Assembly (NCBI RefSeq): GCF_000421825.1
Contig: NZ_ATXT01000016.1
Location: 363,727 to 427,726, forward strand
Length of the DNA: 64,000 nt
Reading direction: 5' to 3'
Origin: Humibacter albus DSM 18994
GTDB taxonomy: Bacteria; Actinomycetota; Actinomycetes; Actinomycetales; Microbacteriaceae
Each line of letters opens with the position of its first letter. The stretch's first letter is position 1. The notes beneath the pieces are model-generated. The model worked only from the letters and a program-made list of their open reading frames with translations. It did not search any database and was not told the origin of the DNA. Both the position numbers and the translations under genes were made by a program. Of the stretch, positions 1 through 7,670 are shown one piece after another.

Positions 1-1144
1 GGCGGACCTCGGCATCAATGCGGTCACCGCGTCGGTGCTGATCTCCATTCCGTTGGTGGCCTTCGGAGTCTTCTCGCCCGTGGCACCCCTGCTGTCGTCG
101 CGTTTCGGTCTCGAGCGCACGCTCGGCGGCGCGCTCATCGTGCTCGCGGTCGGCATCATCGCCCGCTCGTTGCCCGGCATGTGGCTGCTCTGGACCGGCA
201 CGGCGCTGCTCGGTCTGGCGATCGCCGTGCTCAACGTGCTGCTGCCGGCCCTCGTGAAGCGGGACTATCCGGCGCGGGTCGGATCCGTCACCGGCACGTA
301 CTCGGCCGTGCAGACCGGCCTGGCGGCGGTGGCGGCGGGCGTCGCCGTTCCGATCGCCGGCGCCGATGGCCACGGCTGGCGCCTGTCGCTGGGTATCTGG
401 GCCGGGCTGGCGCTGATCGCGTTCGCGGTGTTCCTGCCGCAGCTGCGGTTCGGGCCGGGGCCGCGGACCGCATCGAACGCGCCCGGATCGAGGCAGGCAT
501 CCAAGGCTCCGGACGACGGCAGCGCGGCGGCGCCGACTGCGCCCGGTCGCCGGTTCCGGTCACCGTGGGGTGCAGCGCTCGCCTGGCAGGTGACGCTCTT
601 CATGGGACTGCAGTCGACCATCTACTACACGGTCGTCACATGGTGGCCGCAGGTGGAGCAGTCCACAGGAGTCTCGGCCGCCGTGGCCGGCTGGCACCAG
701 GTCGCGTATCAGATGTTCGGGCTGCTCGGCACGCTGCTCTGCGCGGCGACCATCAGCCGCCTCCGCGATCAGCGCGCGATCGCGATCGCGATCAGTGCGT
801 TGATGTTCATCGGCATCCTCGGTCAGCTGACATTGCCGTCGTTCGGCCTGGTCTGGATCTCCTCGATCGGCATCGGCTCAGGCGCATCGATCGTGCTCGC
901 GCTCGCTCTGCTCGGCCTGCGCACGCATCACCACGGTCAGTCCGCAGCGCTCTCCGGTATGGCGCAGTCGATCGGCTACCTGCTCGCGGCGACCGGCCCC
1001 ATCGTGATCAGCGTGCTGCACGACGCGACCGGCGGGTGGATGCTGTCGCTCACCGTGCTTCTCGCGGTGGTCGTCGCGCAGGTGGTGTTCGGCATCCTCG
1101 GGTCCCGCAACCGTCTGATCGAGGAACGCGTTCCGCGCCGATAG
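1..1144 (+). CDS. MFS transporter, CynX/NimT type, 5' end missing
   Basis: The reading frame is open from base 2 and runs 380 codons to a TAG at 1142-1144, so the true start lies left of the window; the GTG at 35 is only an internal candidate. The protein is very hydrophobic, with about ten membrane-spanning segments left, and a central Pro/Ala/Arg-rich cytoplasmic loop (about bases 470-560) that splits two six-helix halves, as in the major facilitator superfamily. The general look (long Leu/Ala/Gly helices, an LLG-rich second half, short tails) fits the CynX/NimT group, which exports or imports small anions or drugs. The substrate cannot be read from sequence. No neighbour on the same strand follows it. 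Confidence 0.85.
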   Translation, partial: ADLGINAVTASVLISIPLVAFGVFSPVAPLLSSRFGLERTLGGALIVLAVGIIARSLPGMWLLWTGTALLGLAIAVLNVLLPALVKRDYPARVGSVTGTYSAVQTGLAAVAAGVAVPIAGADGHGWRLSLGIWAGLALIAFAVFLPQLRFGPGPRTASNAPGSRQASKAPDDGSAAAPTAPGRRFRSPWGAALAWQVTLFMGLQSTIYYTVVTWWPQVEQSTGVSAAVAGWHQVAYQMFGLLGTLLCAATISRLRDQRAIAIAISALMFIGILGQLTLPSFGLVWISSIGIGSGASIVLALALLGLRTHHHGQSAALSGMAQSIGYLLAATGPIVISVLHDATGGWMLSLTVLLAVVVAQVVFGILGSRNRLIEERVPRR

Positions 1145-1168
1145 GACGACGCCGGATCAGCGACGCTG

Positions 1169-1888
1169 TCAACGACGGCGGGCTGCTCGCCGCTCACGAC
1201 GCGCGGCGCGCCCGATTCCCGGAACCCGGAACGGAAGCAGGAGAAGCACCGCGACGATGAGGTAGCCGAACACCGCCGCCTTCGGGTACACGAGTCCGAG
1301 CAGGATCAAGATCACGTATCCGCCGAGCCCCGGCGTGAGCCGGCTGCTCAGCAGGGTGATCTCGTCGTCGTCGAGGTTCGGCTCGACGAGTTTCGCCTTG
1401 ACGGCATAGCGCCACACCACCGACAGCTGCACCGAGCAGAGCAGCAGCATGACGCCGTACGTGACGGTCGCCACTCGCTCCGCATCTTCGCCCTTCTCAT
1501 TGATGAACTCGGAGAGAAGACCTGTCGTGAACGGCAGCACGCACACGAACAGGAGCAGCAGAAGGTTGAGGCGCTGGAAGACCGGATCCACGCGGTCCAG
1601 ATACTCGGTCATGCCGCTGTGTCCGAGCCAGATCACGCCGATCGTGGCGAAGCTGACGAGGTACGCCAGGTAGCCGGGCCATTCGCGAAGCAACGCCCCG
1701 ATCAGGTCGCTCGATGTGCGGTGCGTGAGCGGAATGGCGAGGTCCAGCGCGAGCAGTGTGATCGCGACGGCGAAGACTCCGTCGCTGAGAGCCTCCATGC
1801 GCCCCTTGCTCTGTCTGCGACGATCCGCGCGCGCACCCTTGCGTCCGGGACGATGGTGGGAGCCCGTGTACTCGTCGTCATCGCTCAC
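1169..1888 (-). CDS. TMEM175-like (DUF1211) potassium channel family protein
   Basis: About 239 residues starting from GTG at 1888. An open frame continues upstream to 1975, but that part overlaps the preceding gene and reads like non-coding DNA, so the shorter form is preferred. Near the N-terminus is R-x-E-A-L-S-D-G-V-F-A-V-A-I-T-L-L, the signature of bacterial TMEM175-like proteins, whose first helix forms a K+-selective pore. Several hydrophobic helices follow, and the C-terminus is Arg-rich. Family members are small integral membrane proteins that conduct potassium; ion selectivity here is inferred from family only. It lies 56 bases downstream of the GrpB-family gene on the same strand and may be co-transcribed with it. 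Confidence 0.85.
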   Translation of the reverse strand: MSDDDEYTGSHHRPGRKGARADRRRQSKGRMEALSDGVFAVAITLLALDLAIPLTHRTSSDLIGALLREWPGYLAYLVSFATIGVIWLGHSGMTEYLDRVDPVFQRLNLLLLLFVCVLPFTTGLLSEFINEKGEDAERVATVTYGVMLLLCSVQLSVVWRYAVKAKLVEPNLDDDEITLLSSRLTPGLGGYVILILLGLVYPKAAVFGYLIVAVLLLLPFRVPGIGRAARRERRAARRR

Positions 1889-1944
1889 GCCGCCATTGTG
1901 GCGCCACGCGATATTCGCCAGACCGCACGGACCGGGCGATTCCG

Positions 1945-2646
1945 TCACAATCCGCTGTAGCCTCCCTCCGGCCACGCCGGGTGCGAGCTCGGCGGGGCGC
2001 TGAAGATGCGCGTGTAGATGTCGTCGATGACGGCGTTCTTGTCGAGGTTGTACGAATCCGGGTCGTCGGCCGTCTCGACCGCGAGGCGGCGCTTCGCCGC
2101 CGCGTACAGATCACGGTCGGCGTCGTGCGTGCGCAACCAGTCTCGGAACAGCAGGTGGCGCAGCGGCTCCGGAGAACCCGCCTGGAACACGTGCAGGTTC
2201 ACGCCGCCGTCCGCGCGCACGAGCATCCGGTGCCCGTTCCACCACGGCTCGCGCAGCACGTGCACATAGCCGGCCCGCGTGAGGGCCGGCACGTAGGCAT
2301 CCTCGTCGGAGCTGTCAGGCACCTGCACGTCGATGTCGAGGATGGGCTTGGCGGGCAGGCCGGGCACCGAGGTCGATCCGACGTGCTCGATGCGCACGAC
2401 GAGGTCGCCGAGCGCGTCGGCGATGTTCGCGGACTCGACCGCGGCCGCGTCGGGCCAGCCCGGTTCGGGGTCGACGACGACGATCGGATCCACCGGCGGG
2501 GCGGCGTCGCCGACCCAGCGGGCGACCTGCTGGTCCTCGTCGCCGACCCGGCGCTCGGTCAGCTCCCGTGGATAGTTCTCGAAAGGGTGCGGCTCGCCGT
2601 GCGGTTCGCGGTGTGATTCATCGTGCGGCTCGGACTGTGCGGTCAC
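1945..2646 (-). CDS. GrpB family protein (UPF0157, nucleotidyltransferase-like fold)
   Basis: 233 residues from a GTG start preceded by AGGAGGT. The region from about residue 50 to 220 carries the family pattern: D-P-x-x-G-W, then R-I-E-H-V-G-S-T-S-V-P-G-L-x-A-K-P-I-L-D-I-D, the motif that places GrpB-like proteins near the nucleotidyltransferase superfamily. The biochemical role of the family is not settled. The first 50 residues are charged and His/Glu-rich and unlike the family core; they may be a poorly conserved tail. A TAGCCT box at 2695-2700 is a plausible -10 element, giving a leader of about 45 bases. The TMEM175-like gene follows. Confidence 0.85.
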   Translation of the reverse strand: MTAQSEPHDESHREPHGEPHPFENYPRELTERRVGDEDQQVARWVGDAAPPVDPIVVVDPEPGWPDAAAVESANIADALGDLVVRIEHVGSTSVPGLPAKPILDIDVQVPDSSDEDAYVPALTRAGYVHVLREPWWNGHRMLVRADGGVNLHVFQAGSPEPLRHLLFRDWLRTHDADRDLYAAAKRRLAVETADDPDSYNLDKNAVIDDIYTRIFSAPPSSHPAWPEGGYSGL

Positions 2647-2725
2647 GTCGACCTCCTGGTCGTGCGGAGACGGATGGGTGAAGCAAAGTCCTCCAGGCTA
2701 CGCCCGCCCTCCCCGTAGCGGCCGG

Positions 2726-3508
2726 TCAGCGTGGTCGCGGTCGCACCGTCAGCCCCTGCACGCACGTGCCGATCACGCCACGCTCGTCGTGCAGCACGGT
2801 GTGCGTGACGCCGAGGCCGGTGCCGCCGTATGCCACCGTCGTGTCGAATCCGAGCCACTCACCCTGCGGTTGCGCGATCAGGTGCGCCGTGAGGTCGATG
2901 TTCGGGAACAGCAGCTCTTGCGGGGGCAGACGCGGCGTGATGCCGTTCGCGATGTCCAGGATGCTCAGCAGCCGAACCGTAGGACTGATCGGCTCGTCGG
3001 CCAGCAGCGGCACCCGCGGACGTAACCAGCCCTGCAACCGACCTGGCGCCAGACGGCGGCCACGGGCATCCACGGTGTGGACGAACTCGCCGGGCCAGAT
3101 GTCGAACTCGTTCCACTCGGGGAACTCGTCGACACACGGCATCGGGTCGAACGCGTCGCCCGCGATGTCTTCGGTGTCGTGCCGCGCCATGAGCCACGCG
3201 CGCAGAGTGGCGGCCGCCCGCCCGCCGTGGCTCAGCCGCGCCTCGACGAGCTCGACGGTGCGTCCCGGACGCAGCACGTGCGCCTCCAGCTCGACGACGT
3301 CGATCGGCAGCGTACCCAGGATGTCGAACGAGAGCCGCCCGAGCTGCAGACCGTCGGCGAGACGGCCGGCGAACGCGCGCTCCACTGTGTGCGTGAGCAG
3401 GCCGAGTGCGGGCGCGATGTGCTGTTCGGTCGGATCCCAGGCGCCGCCGACCGCCGGAGTCGCGCGAAAGTGCGTGTCATCGAGTCGCTCGAAGTAGGAA
3501 GTCACCAT
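2726..3508 (-). CDS. thioesterase family protein (TesB-like double hotdog)
   Basis: 260 residues from ATG 3508. The opening resembles acyl-CoA thioesterase family proteins of actinobacteria: a short strand, then G-G-x-W-D-P-x-E-Q-H-I-A-P as the first hotdog helix, and a second half with V-A-Y-G-G-T-G-L-G and T-V-L-H-D-E-x-G shortly before the C-terminus, as in the second hotdog of TesB-like enzymes. Such proteins hydrolyse acyl-CoA thioesters in the cytoplasm; substrate chain length cannot be predicted. It lies 46 bases downstream of the HelR-like gene on the same strand and could be read through from it, though a functional link is not evident. Confidence 0.8.
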   Translation of the reverse strand: MVTSYFERLDDTHFRATPAVGGAWDPTEQHIAPALGLLTHTVERAFAGRLADGLQLGRLSFDILGTLPIDVVELEAHVLRPGRTVELVEARLSHGGRAAATLRAWLMARHDTEDIAGDAFDPMPCVDEFPEWNEFDIWPGEFVHTVDARGRRLAPGRLQGWLRPRVPLLADEPISPTVRLLSILDIANGITPRLPPQELLFPNIDLTAHLIAQPQGEWLGFDTTVAYGGTGLGVTHTVLHDERGVIGTCVQGLTVRPRPR

Positions 3509-3554
3509 CGGATCGTAGTCACGGCGCTCGCGCGCCTTGTGCCCTCGGCGGCCA

Positions 3555-5942
3555 TCACGTCAGGATCACCAGTCGCTGCGTCGAACGCGTCATCGCCACG
3601 TAGCGGTCGACCGCCCCCTCGATGCCGCCGTCGCCGACGCCCTTCCCATCAGCGCCCTCGACACCGGCGCTCTGGCCTCCAACGCTCGGGCCCACAACAT
3701 CCTCGTCAGCGCCGAACCGCTGCGGGTTCACGAGCACGACGAGATCGAACTCGAGCCCCTTCGCCGTGATCGGCGTGAGAGAACGCACGCGGGGCCGCTC
3801 GGCGAACTCCGGTGCGCCGATCACGCAGGCCACGCCCTCGCCCTGTTCCGTCAGCCAGTCGGCGACGATCGCCTCGAGATCGGAGACCGAGCCGTGCTGC
3901 ACCGGGATGCCGCTGCTGCGAATGGATGTCGGCACGTTCGCATCCGCCAGTGCAGCACGGATCACCGGTTCCGCCACTGCCATCACCTCTCGCGGAGTGC
4001 GGTAATTCACGGCGAGGGATGCCTGCCTCACCCCGCCCAACCCGATTCGCCCCAGCCGCTCGGCCCACGTTCCGGAGAACCCGCGTCGCGCCTGCGCGCG
4101 ATCACCCACGATCGTGAGACTGCGCGACGGACAACGCCGCAACAGCATCTGCCATTCGGCGTCGGTCAACTCCTGCGCCTCGTCCACGATCACGTGCGCG
4201 AACGGGCCCGCGAGCGCCTCCGCTTCGGCGATCATCCGCGCGCCGACGTCGGCGTGCGACCCGTTTCCGGTCGCCGCGCTCGACGCGTCTGTCACCCCGG
4301 CTCGCTCGGTCGCGTCCGACGACAGCAGGGACTCGTCGACCAGAGAGTTCTCGAAGTCCTGGCCCGTGAGCATCCGCATGATCAGCATCTCGGAGTCGTC
4401 GGAGGCGATCAGGTCCTCGGTGACGCGCGCACGTTGCTCGCGCTCCGCGGCGAGCGCGGCGGCACGCCGGCGGGAGCGACGCACGGCCTCAGGGTCGCCG
4501 ATGCGGTGGCGGGCGGCGTCGAGGATCGGAAGATCCGCGACGGTGAAGGCACGGGCATCCGCTCGCTGCAGCTCGAGCACCTCGTCGCCCGAGAGGTGCG
4601 GCGCGCACTGCGCCAGGTACGCCGGCACCGACCACAGGTCTCCGACCACGCCGGCGGGGTCGAGCAGCGGCCAGGCGCGGGCGAAGGCACCGCTCACGTC
4701 GTCGTCCTGCGCCAAATAGCGGCGCACGAGGTGCGGTGCCGCGTCACCGGCCGTTTCGTCGTCGGACTCCTCGGTCTCCGCGACGATCCGGTCCACCGCG
4801 ATCTCCAAGAGCGTGTCCCACACGACCGCGCGCGCCTCGTTGTGCGGCGTGCCAGGCTCCGGAGCGTCGAACGCTTCGGCCCAGGCGCGGACATCCAGCT
4901 CGACGTCGGCCCACGGCGTCTGCACCACGAGCCCGTCGTGCGGCGGCCGCTCGTAGTGACGCACGGCCGCGTCGAGAAGCGCCGTCGGATCGAGGGATGC
5001 CTTCAGCCGAGCCACCCGCCCGTCGCGTTCCTCCACGGCCGCCGCGCCCTCGGGAACGAGATCGCGCAGCGTGCAGATGCGCACGCTGTCCTCGCCGAGG
5101 CTGGGCAGCACGTCGTCGACGTAGTCGAGATACGCCTGGTGCGGACGGACGAAAAGCACCCCACCACCGCCGGAGACGATGCGGGGCTCTGAGTAGAGCA
5201 GGTAGGCCGCCCGATGCAGCGCGACCACGGTCTTGCCCGTGCCTGGACCCCCGTCGACGACGAGCGGGCCGTGCGAGTCCGCCCGGATGATGGCGTCTTG
5301 ATCCGCCTGGATCGTGCTGAGCACATCGCGCATCTGCGGCGACCGGCTACCGCCGAGGCTCGCGATGAACGCGGACTGGTCGTCGAGCGCCGCGCCGTCC
5401 GCGGCGCCGATGCTGCCGCTTTCGAGTGCGCGCTCGTCGAGCACCTCGTCCCAGTAGTCCGTGATGCGGCGGTTCGTCCACTGGTAGCGACGGCGGGTGG
5501 CGAGACCCATCGCGTGCGCCGGTGTGGCGGCGAAGAACGGTTCGGATGCCGGTGCCCGCCAATCCACGAGCAGTCGCCTCCCCGCAGAGTCGGTCAGCCC
5601 CATGCGCCCGATGTAAAGCGGGTCGCCGCCGCCGGCAGGCGTCATGCGGCCCAGGCACAGGTCGATGCCGAATCTCCGCAGCAGCCGGAGACGTGCCGCG
5701 AGGCGACGCACCTCGGTGTCACGGTCCATGGCGGCCTGGCCCGCGGCATCCACACTGTTCGAGTCGTGGTCGTCAGGCACGCGGCGCGCCGCCGCGAGAC
5801 GATCAGTCGCCTCGGCGATCTGCTCGTCGAGCGCGGCGCCGAGCGCCGCGAAGAGCTCCTCGTCCTGGCCGATCAGCGCGGGGTCGGCCTTCGGCCGAAG
5901 GCGAGTCGGAAGGTCGAAGGCGGCTAATCGGGTGGTGGTCAT
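3555..5942 (-). CDS. helR: HelD/HelR-type RNA polymerase-associated ATPase, probable rifamycin-resistance protein HelR
   Basis: 795 residues from ATG 5942 with AGAGGGGA ahead of it; the open frame further upstream is non-coding leader. The N-terminus is a coiled-coil region rich in Glu, Ala and Arg (residues 20-100), which in HelD-like proteins inserts into the RNA polymerase secondary channel. Walker A (G-G-P-G-T-G-K-T) is near residue 230, Walker B (V-I-V-D-E-A-Q-E-L) near 586, and V-N-Y-R-T-P and Y-V-A-M-T-R-S-T-Q-R-L motifs follow, giving a superfamily I ATPase split by a long insertion, as in HelD. HelD removes RNA polymerase from DNA; the HelR subgroup displaces rifamycin. Assignment to HelR rests on the upstream RAE-like element at 6024-6045. 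A Gly-rich stretch of about 30 residues before the last motif looks unusual. Confidence 0.85.
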   Translation of the reverse strand: MTTTRLAAFDLPTRLRPKADPALIGQDEELFAALGAALDEQIAEATDRLAAARRVPDDHDSNSVDAAGQAAMDRDTEVRRLAARLRLLRRFGIDLCLGRMTPAGGGDPLYIGRMGLTDSAGRRLLVDWRAPASEPFFAATPAHAMGLATRRRYQWTNRRITDYWDEVLDERALESGSIGAADGAALDDQSAFIASLGGSRSPQMRDVLSTIQADQDAIIRADSHGPLVVDGGPGTGKTVVALHRAAYLLYSEPRIVSGGGGVLFVRPHQAYLDYVDDVLPSLGEDSVRICTLRDLVPEGAAAVEERDGRVARLKASLDPTALLDAAVRHYERPPHDGLVVQTPWADVELDVRAWAEAFDAPEPGTPHNEARAVVWDTLLEIAVDRIVAETEESDDETAGDAAPHLVRRYLAQDDDVSGAFARAWPLLDPAGVVGDLWSVPAYLAQCAPHLSGDEVLELQRADARAFTVADLPILDAARHRIGDPEAVRRSRRRAAALAAEREQRARVTEDLIASDDSEMLIMRMLTGQDFENSLVDESLLSSDATERAGVTDASSAATGNGSHADVGARMIAEAEALAGPFAHVIVDEAQELTDAEWQMLLRRCPSRSLTIVGDRAQARRGFSGTWAERLGRIGLGGVRQASLAVNYRTPREVMAVAEPVIRAALADANVPTSIRSSGIPVQHGSVSDLEAIVADWLTEQGEGVACVIGAPEFAERPRVRSLTPITAKGLEFDLVVLVNPQRFGADEDVVGPSVGGQSAGVEGADGKGVGDGGIEGAVDRYVAMTRSTQRLVILT

Positions 5943-6023
5943 GCGGGTCCCCTCTGCCGGAATCGCTGCGCGGGAGCCGCGGCGGCTCGATTCGCGGCGC
6001 GACCTGCGATTCTGCACCACACC

Positions 6024-6045
6024 GGGGCACTTGCCGCAAGGCCCC
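6024..6045 (-). promoter_or_regulatory. rifamycin-associated element (RAE)-like inverted repeat
   Basis: Read on the minus strand this 22-base site is an inverted repeat with the core TTGCGGCAAG flanked by GGGGC-C and T-GCCCC. From memory the RAE found upstream of rifamycin-inducible genes (rph, arr, rox, helR) has exactly this core flanked directly by GGGGC and GCCCC; here each arm has one extra base. It lies about 80 bases before the helR-like start. A CAGAAT hexamer about 19 bases downstream of the TTGCGG inside the element could be the -10 box of helR. Confidence 0.75.
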
Positions 6046-6070
6046 CTCGAGGAGGGATAATGGAAATGCG

Positions 6071-6092
6071 GGAGGCGGAAGCCTCCTTTTTT
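6071..6092 (+). terminator. intrinsic terminator on the strand opposite to both neighbours
   Basis: Stem GGAGGC (6071-6076), loop GGAA, stem GCCTCC (6081-6086), then six T (6087-6092). The T-run is on the plus strand, while helR and the DUF1992 gene are both on the minus strand, so it would end a plus-strand RNA. A GATAAT box lies just upstream at 6056-6061. Confidence 0.7.
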
Positions 6093-6115
6093 GCGCCACC
6101 ATTCCGATCGCGCGA

Positions 6116-6709
6116 CTATCGCGACTTGCGCCACCAGCGGCGGCGATGGGCTCGCTCGGCCGCCTCTGCGGCCCGCCGCTCCTGCTCGGCCGCCCGTTCC
6201 GCGGCTCGTCGCCGATCGCGGCGCTCTTCCCAGGCCGCCACCTCGGCGTCGATGTCGCGAGTGGGCGTGACCACCGGCGGGCCACCGAGAAGCTGCCTGC
6301 GGGCTTCGACCACGCGCCGGTTGAAGTCCTCGAGCGCATCGCGCACATCCGATTCGCGCACGAGAGCGTCGAGGCGGTCGTCGAGCTCGACGTTCTCTAC
6401 GCGCAGAGTGAGTGCAGGGGGACCGAGCCCCGTCAACCGTTCGGTCTCGATCTTGCGGCGTATCCACCAGTCCGGATCATGCGGATGGCCGAGCCCCTCG
6501 AGCGGCTTGCGCGCGCCGGGAAGGTCGTCGAACTCGCCGCGGCGGATCGCCTGCTGGATGGCCGTCTCCACGTAGGCGGCGCGCTGCAGATCACTCGGGC
6601 CGGCGGCGCCTGCCCCGCTCTGGGCGGCATCATCGGGGTCGTCCCCGGATGCCTTCCCCAGCTTCTCGAGCCGGTAGCGGGCTGCCTCCACCCGCCGATC
6701 GTGGGTCAT
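6116..6709 (-). CDS. DUF1992 (DnaJ C28-like) protein
   Basis: 197 residues from ATG 6709, preceded by GGAGGA; longer in-frame extension upstream looks non-coding. Residues 40-90 match the DUF1992 pattern: Y-V-E-T-A-I-Q-Q-A-I-R-R-G-E-F-D-D-L-P-G-x-R-K-P-L, then P-D-W-W-I-R-R-K-I. The C-terminal third is a charged coiled coil of Ala, Glu and Arg ending in W-W-R-K-S-R. The family is found alone or fused to J-domains; its role is unknown. The 3' end lies about 24 bases from the hairpin at 6071-6092, which on this strand lacks a T-run. Confidence 0.85.
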   Translation of the reverse strand: MTHDRRVEAARYRLEKLGKASGDDPDDAAQSGAGAAGPSDLQRAAYVETAIQQAIRRGEFDDLPGARKPLEGLGHPHDPDWWIRRKIETERLTGLGPPALTLRVENVELDDRLDALVRESDVRDALEDFNRRVVEARRQLLGGPPVVTPTRDIDAEVAAWEERRDRRRAAERAAEQERRAAEAAERAHRRRWWRKSR

Positions 6710-6835
6710 TCCTCCACGGTAGGCGCTCCGACGCGGCCCGCGTGCGCCGCCGCCACCCTCCGCTCTCACAACCGGCGATCTGCACAGGCAACTCGTCGCG
6801 CTTCGTGACAGCGGAACTGACGCGCCGCCCGCCAC

Positions 6836-7459
6836 TCAGTCCGCGGGCGGCGCGGCTGCTTCCCCGCTGGCGAAGCCCAGCTGCGCGATCGCCTCGGCCG
6901 CGATCCGTTCGGCCTCATCCTGCGTCGCCGCCGAGCGCACGCCGAGCAGCCGTTGACGGTGGCGTTCGCCGAGCAGCAGCGAGAAGAGCGCGGACGCGAG
7001 CCGAGCGGCATCCTCGCCGTATTGGCGAACGAGGTAGGCCCGCAGCGCCGAGATGTGCCGCACGTCCGTCTGGGCGTGGAATGTGCGAGCGAGTTCCGGG
7101 AATCGCGGCGACTCGGCGATCACGAGCCGGTGCAGCCCCACCAGCTCGTCGGAGTGGATGCGGAACACGATGCGCGCCGAGAGCGCCTGCAGCGTCTCGC
7201 CGTCGGTGCCCGGCTCGTGGCTGATGCCGCCGGCCAGGCTCTCCACCATCGCGGCGAACAGCCCCTCCTTGTCGCCGTAGTCGGTGTAGATGGTGCGCTT
7301 CGTGACCCCGGATGCGCGTGCCAGCTCTTCGAGAGTCGACCCCTGGTATCCGCGCTCGAGAAAGATCTGCAGCGAGCGGTCCAGCATGCGGCGACGGCGC
7401 TCCTCCCGCTGCGCCGTCGTGGGACGCCCCCGCCGCGGCTCATCGAGTTCAGCGCCCAT
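6836..7459 (-). CDS. TetR/AcrR family repressor next to pdhABC
   Basis: 207 residues from ATG 7459, preceded by GAGGGAGA. The N-terminus G-R-P-T-x-A-Q-R-E-E-R-R-R-R-M-L is followed by a classical TetR helix-turn-helix (S-T-L-E-E-L-A-R-A-S-G-V-T-K-R-T-I-Y-x-D-Y, residues 35-60). The C-terminal ligand domain resembles AcrR-type proteins. It is transcribed away from pdhA, and the near-perfect palindrome at 7601-7622 lies between the two, so it most likely controls the dehydrogenase operon and itself. The inducer is unknown; an acyl-CoA or a 2-oxoacid-derived metabolite would fit the context, but this is inference. Confidence 0.88.
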   Translation of the reverse strand: MGAELDEPRRGRPTTAQREERRRRMLDRSLQIFLERGYQGSTLEELARASGVTKRTIYTDYGDKEGLFAAMVESLAGGISHEPGTDGETLQALSARIVFRIHSDELVGLHRLVIAESPRFPELARTFHAQTDVRHISALRAYLVRQYGEDAARLASALFSLLLGERHRQRLLGVRSAATQDEAERIAAEAIAQLGFASGEAAAPPAD

Positions 7460-7600
7460 CGGTCTCTCCCTCGACTTCTTCCCGGCTGCGGATCCCTCCG
7501 CGGCCGGCCCGCGGAACCGCCTGCGGCACCGGATGCGGCGGCGACCACGCAAGACGATTCCAGCGTGCCGATCCCCGTCACACGGCGTAGTATTGTAGGT

Positions 7601-7622
7601 AATGATACCCGATAGTGTCATT
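7601..7622. promoter_or_regulatory. palindromic operator between tetR and pdhA
   Basis: AATGATAC, six bases, GTGTCATT: eight-base arms with one mismatch. It sits about 50 bases upstream of pdhA and about 140 bases upstream of the tetR start. Its AT content stands out from the surroundings. Size and position suit a TetR dimer site. Confidence 0.6.
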
Positions 7623-7670
7623 TGACTGATCGATGGCGTTCAGAAGACGCCTCGAAATGAGGAGGACCCC

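Noticed and set aside
5943..6467. 175-codon N-terminal extension of the HelR-like frame
   Set aside because: It is Arg/Pro-rich in the style of non-coding high-GC DNA, contains the RAE and the plus-strand hairpin, and a clear ribosome binding site precedes ATG 5942.
6060..6575. Plus-strand frame with GAGGAGGG before ATG 6060
   Set aside because: The ribosome-binding-like sequence is good, but the T-run hairpin lies within its first codons and the rest is antisense to the DUF1992 gene.
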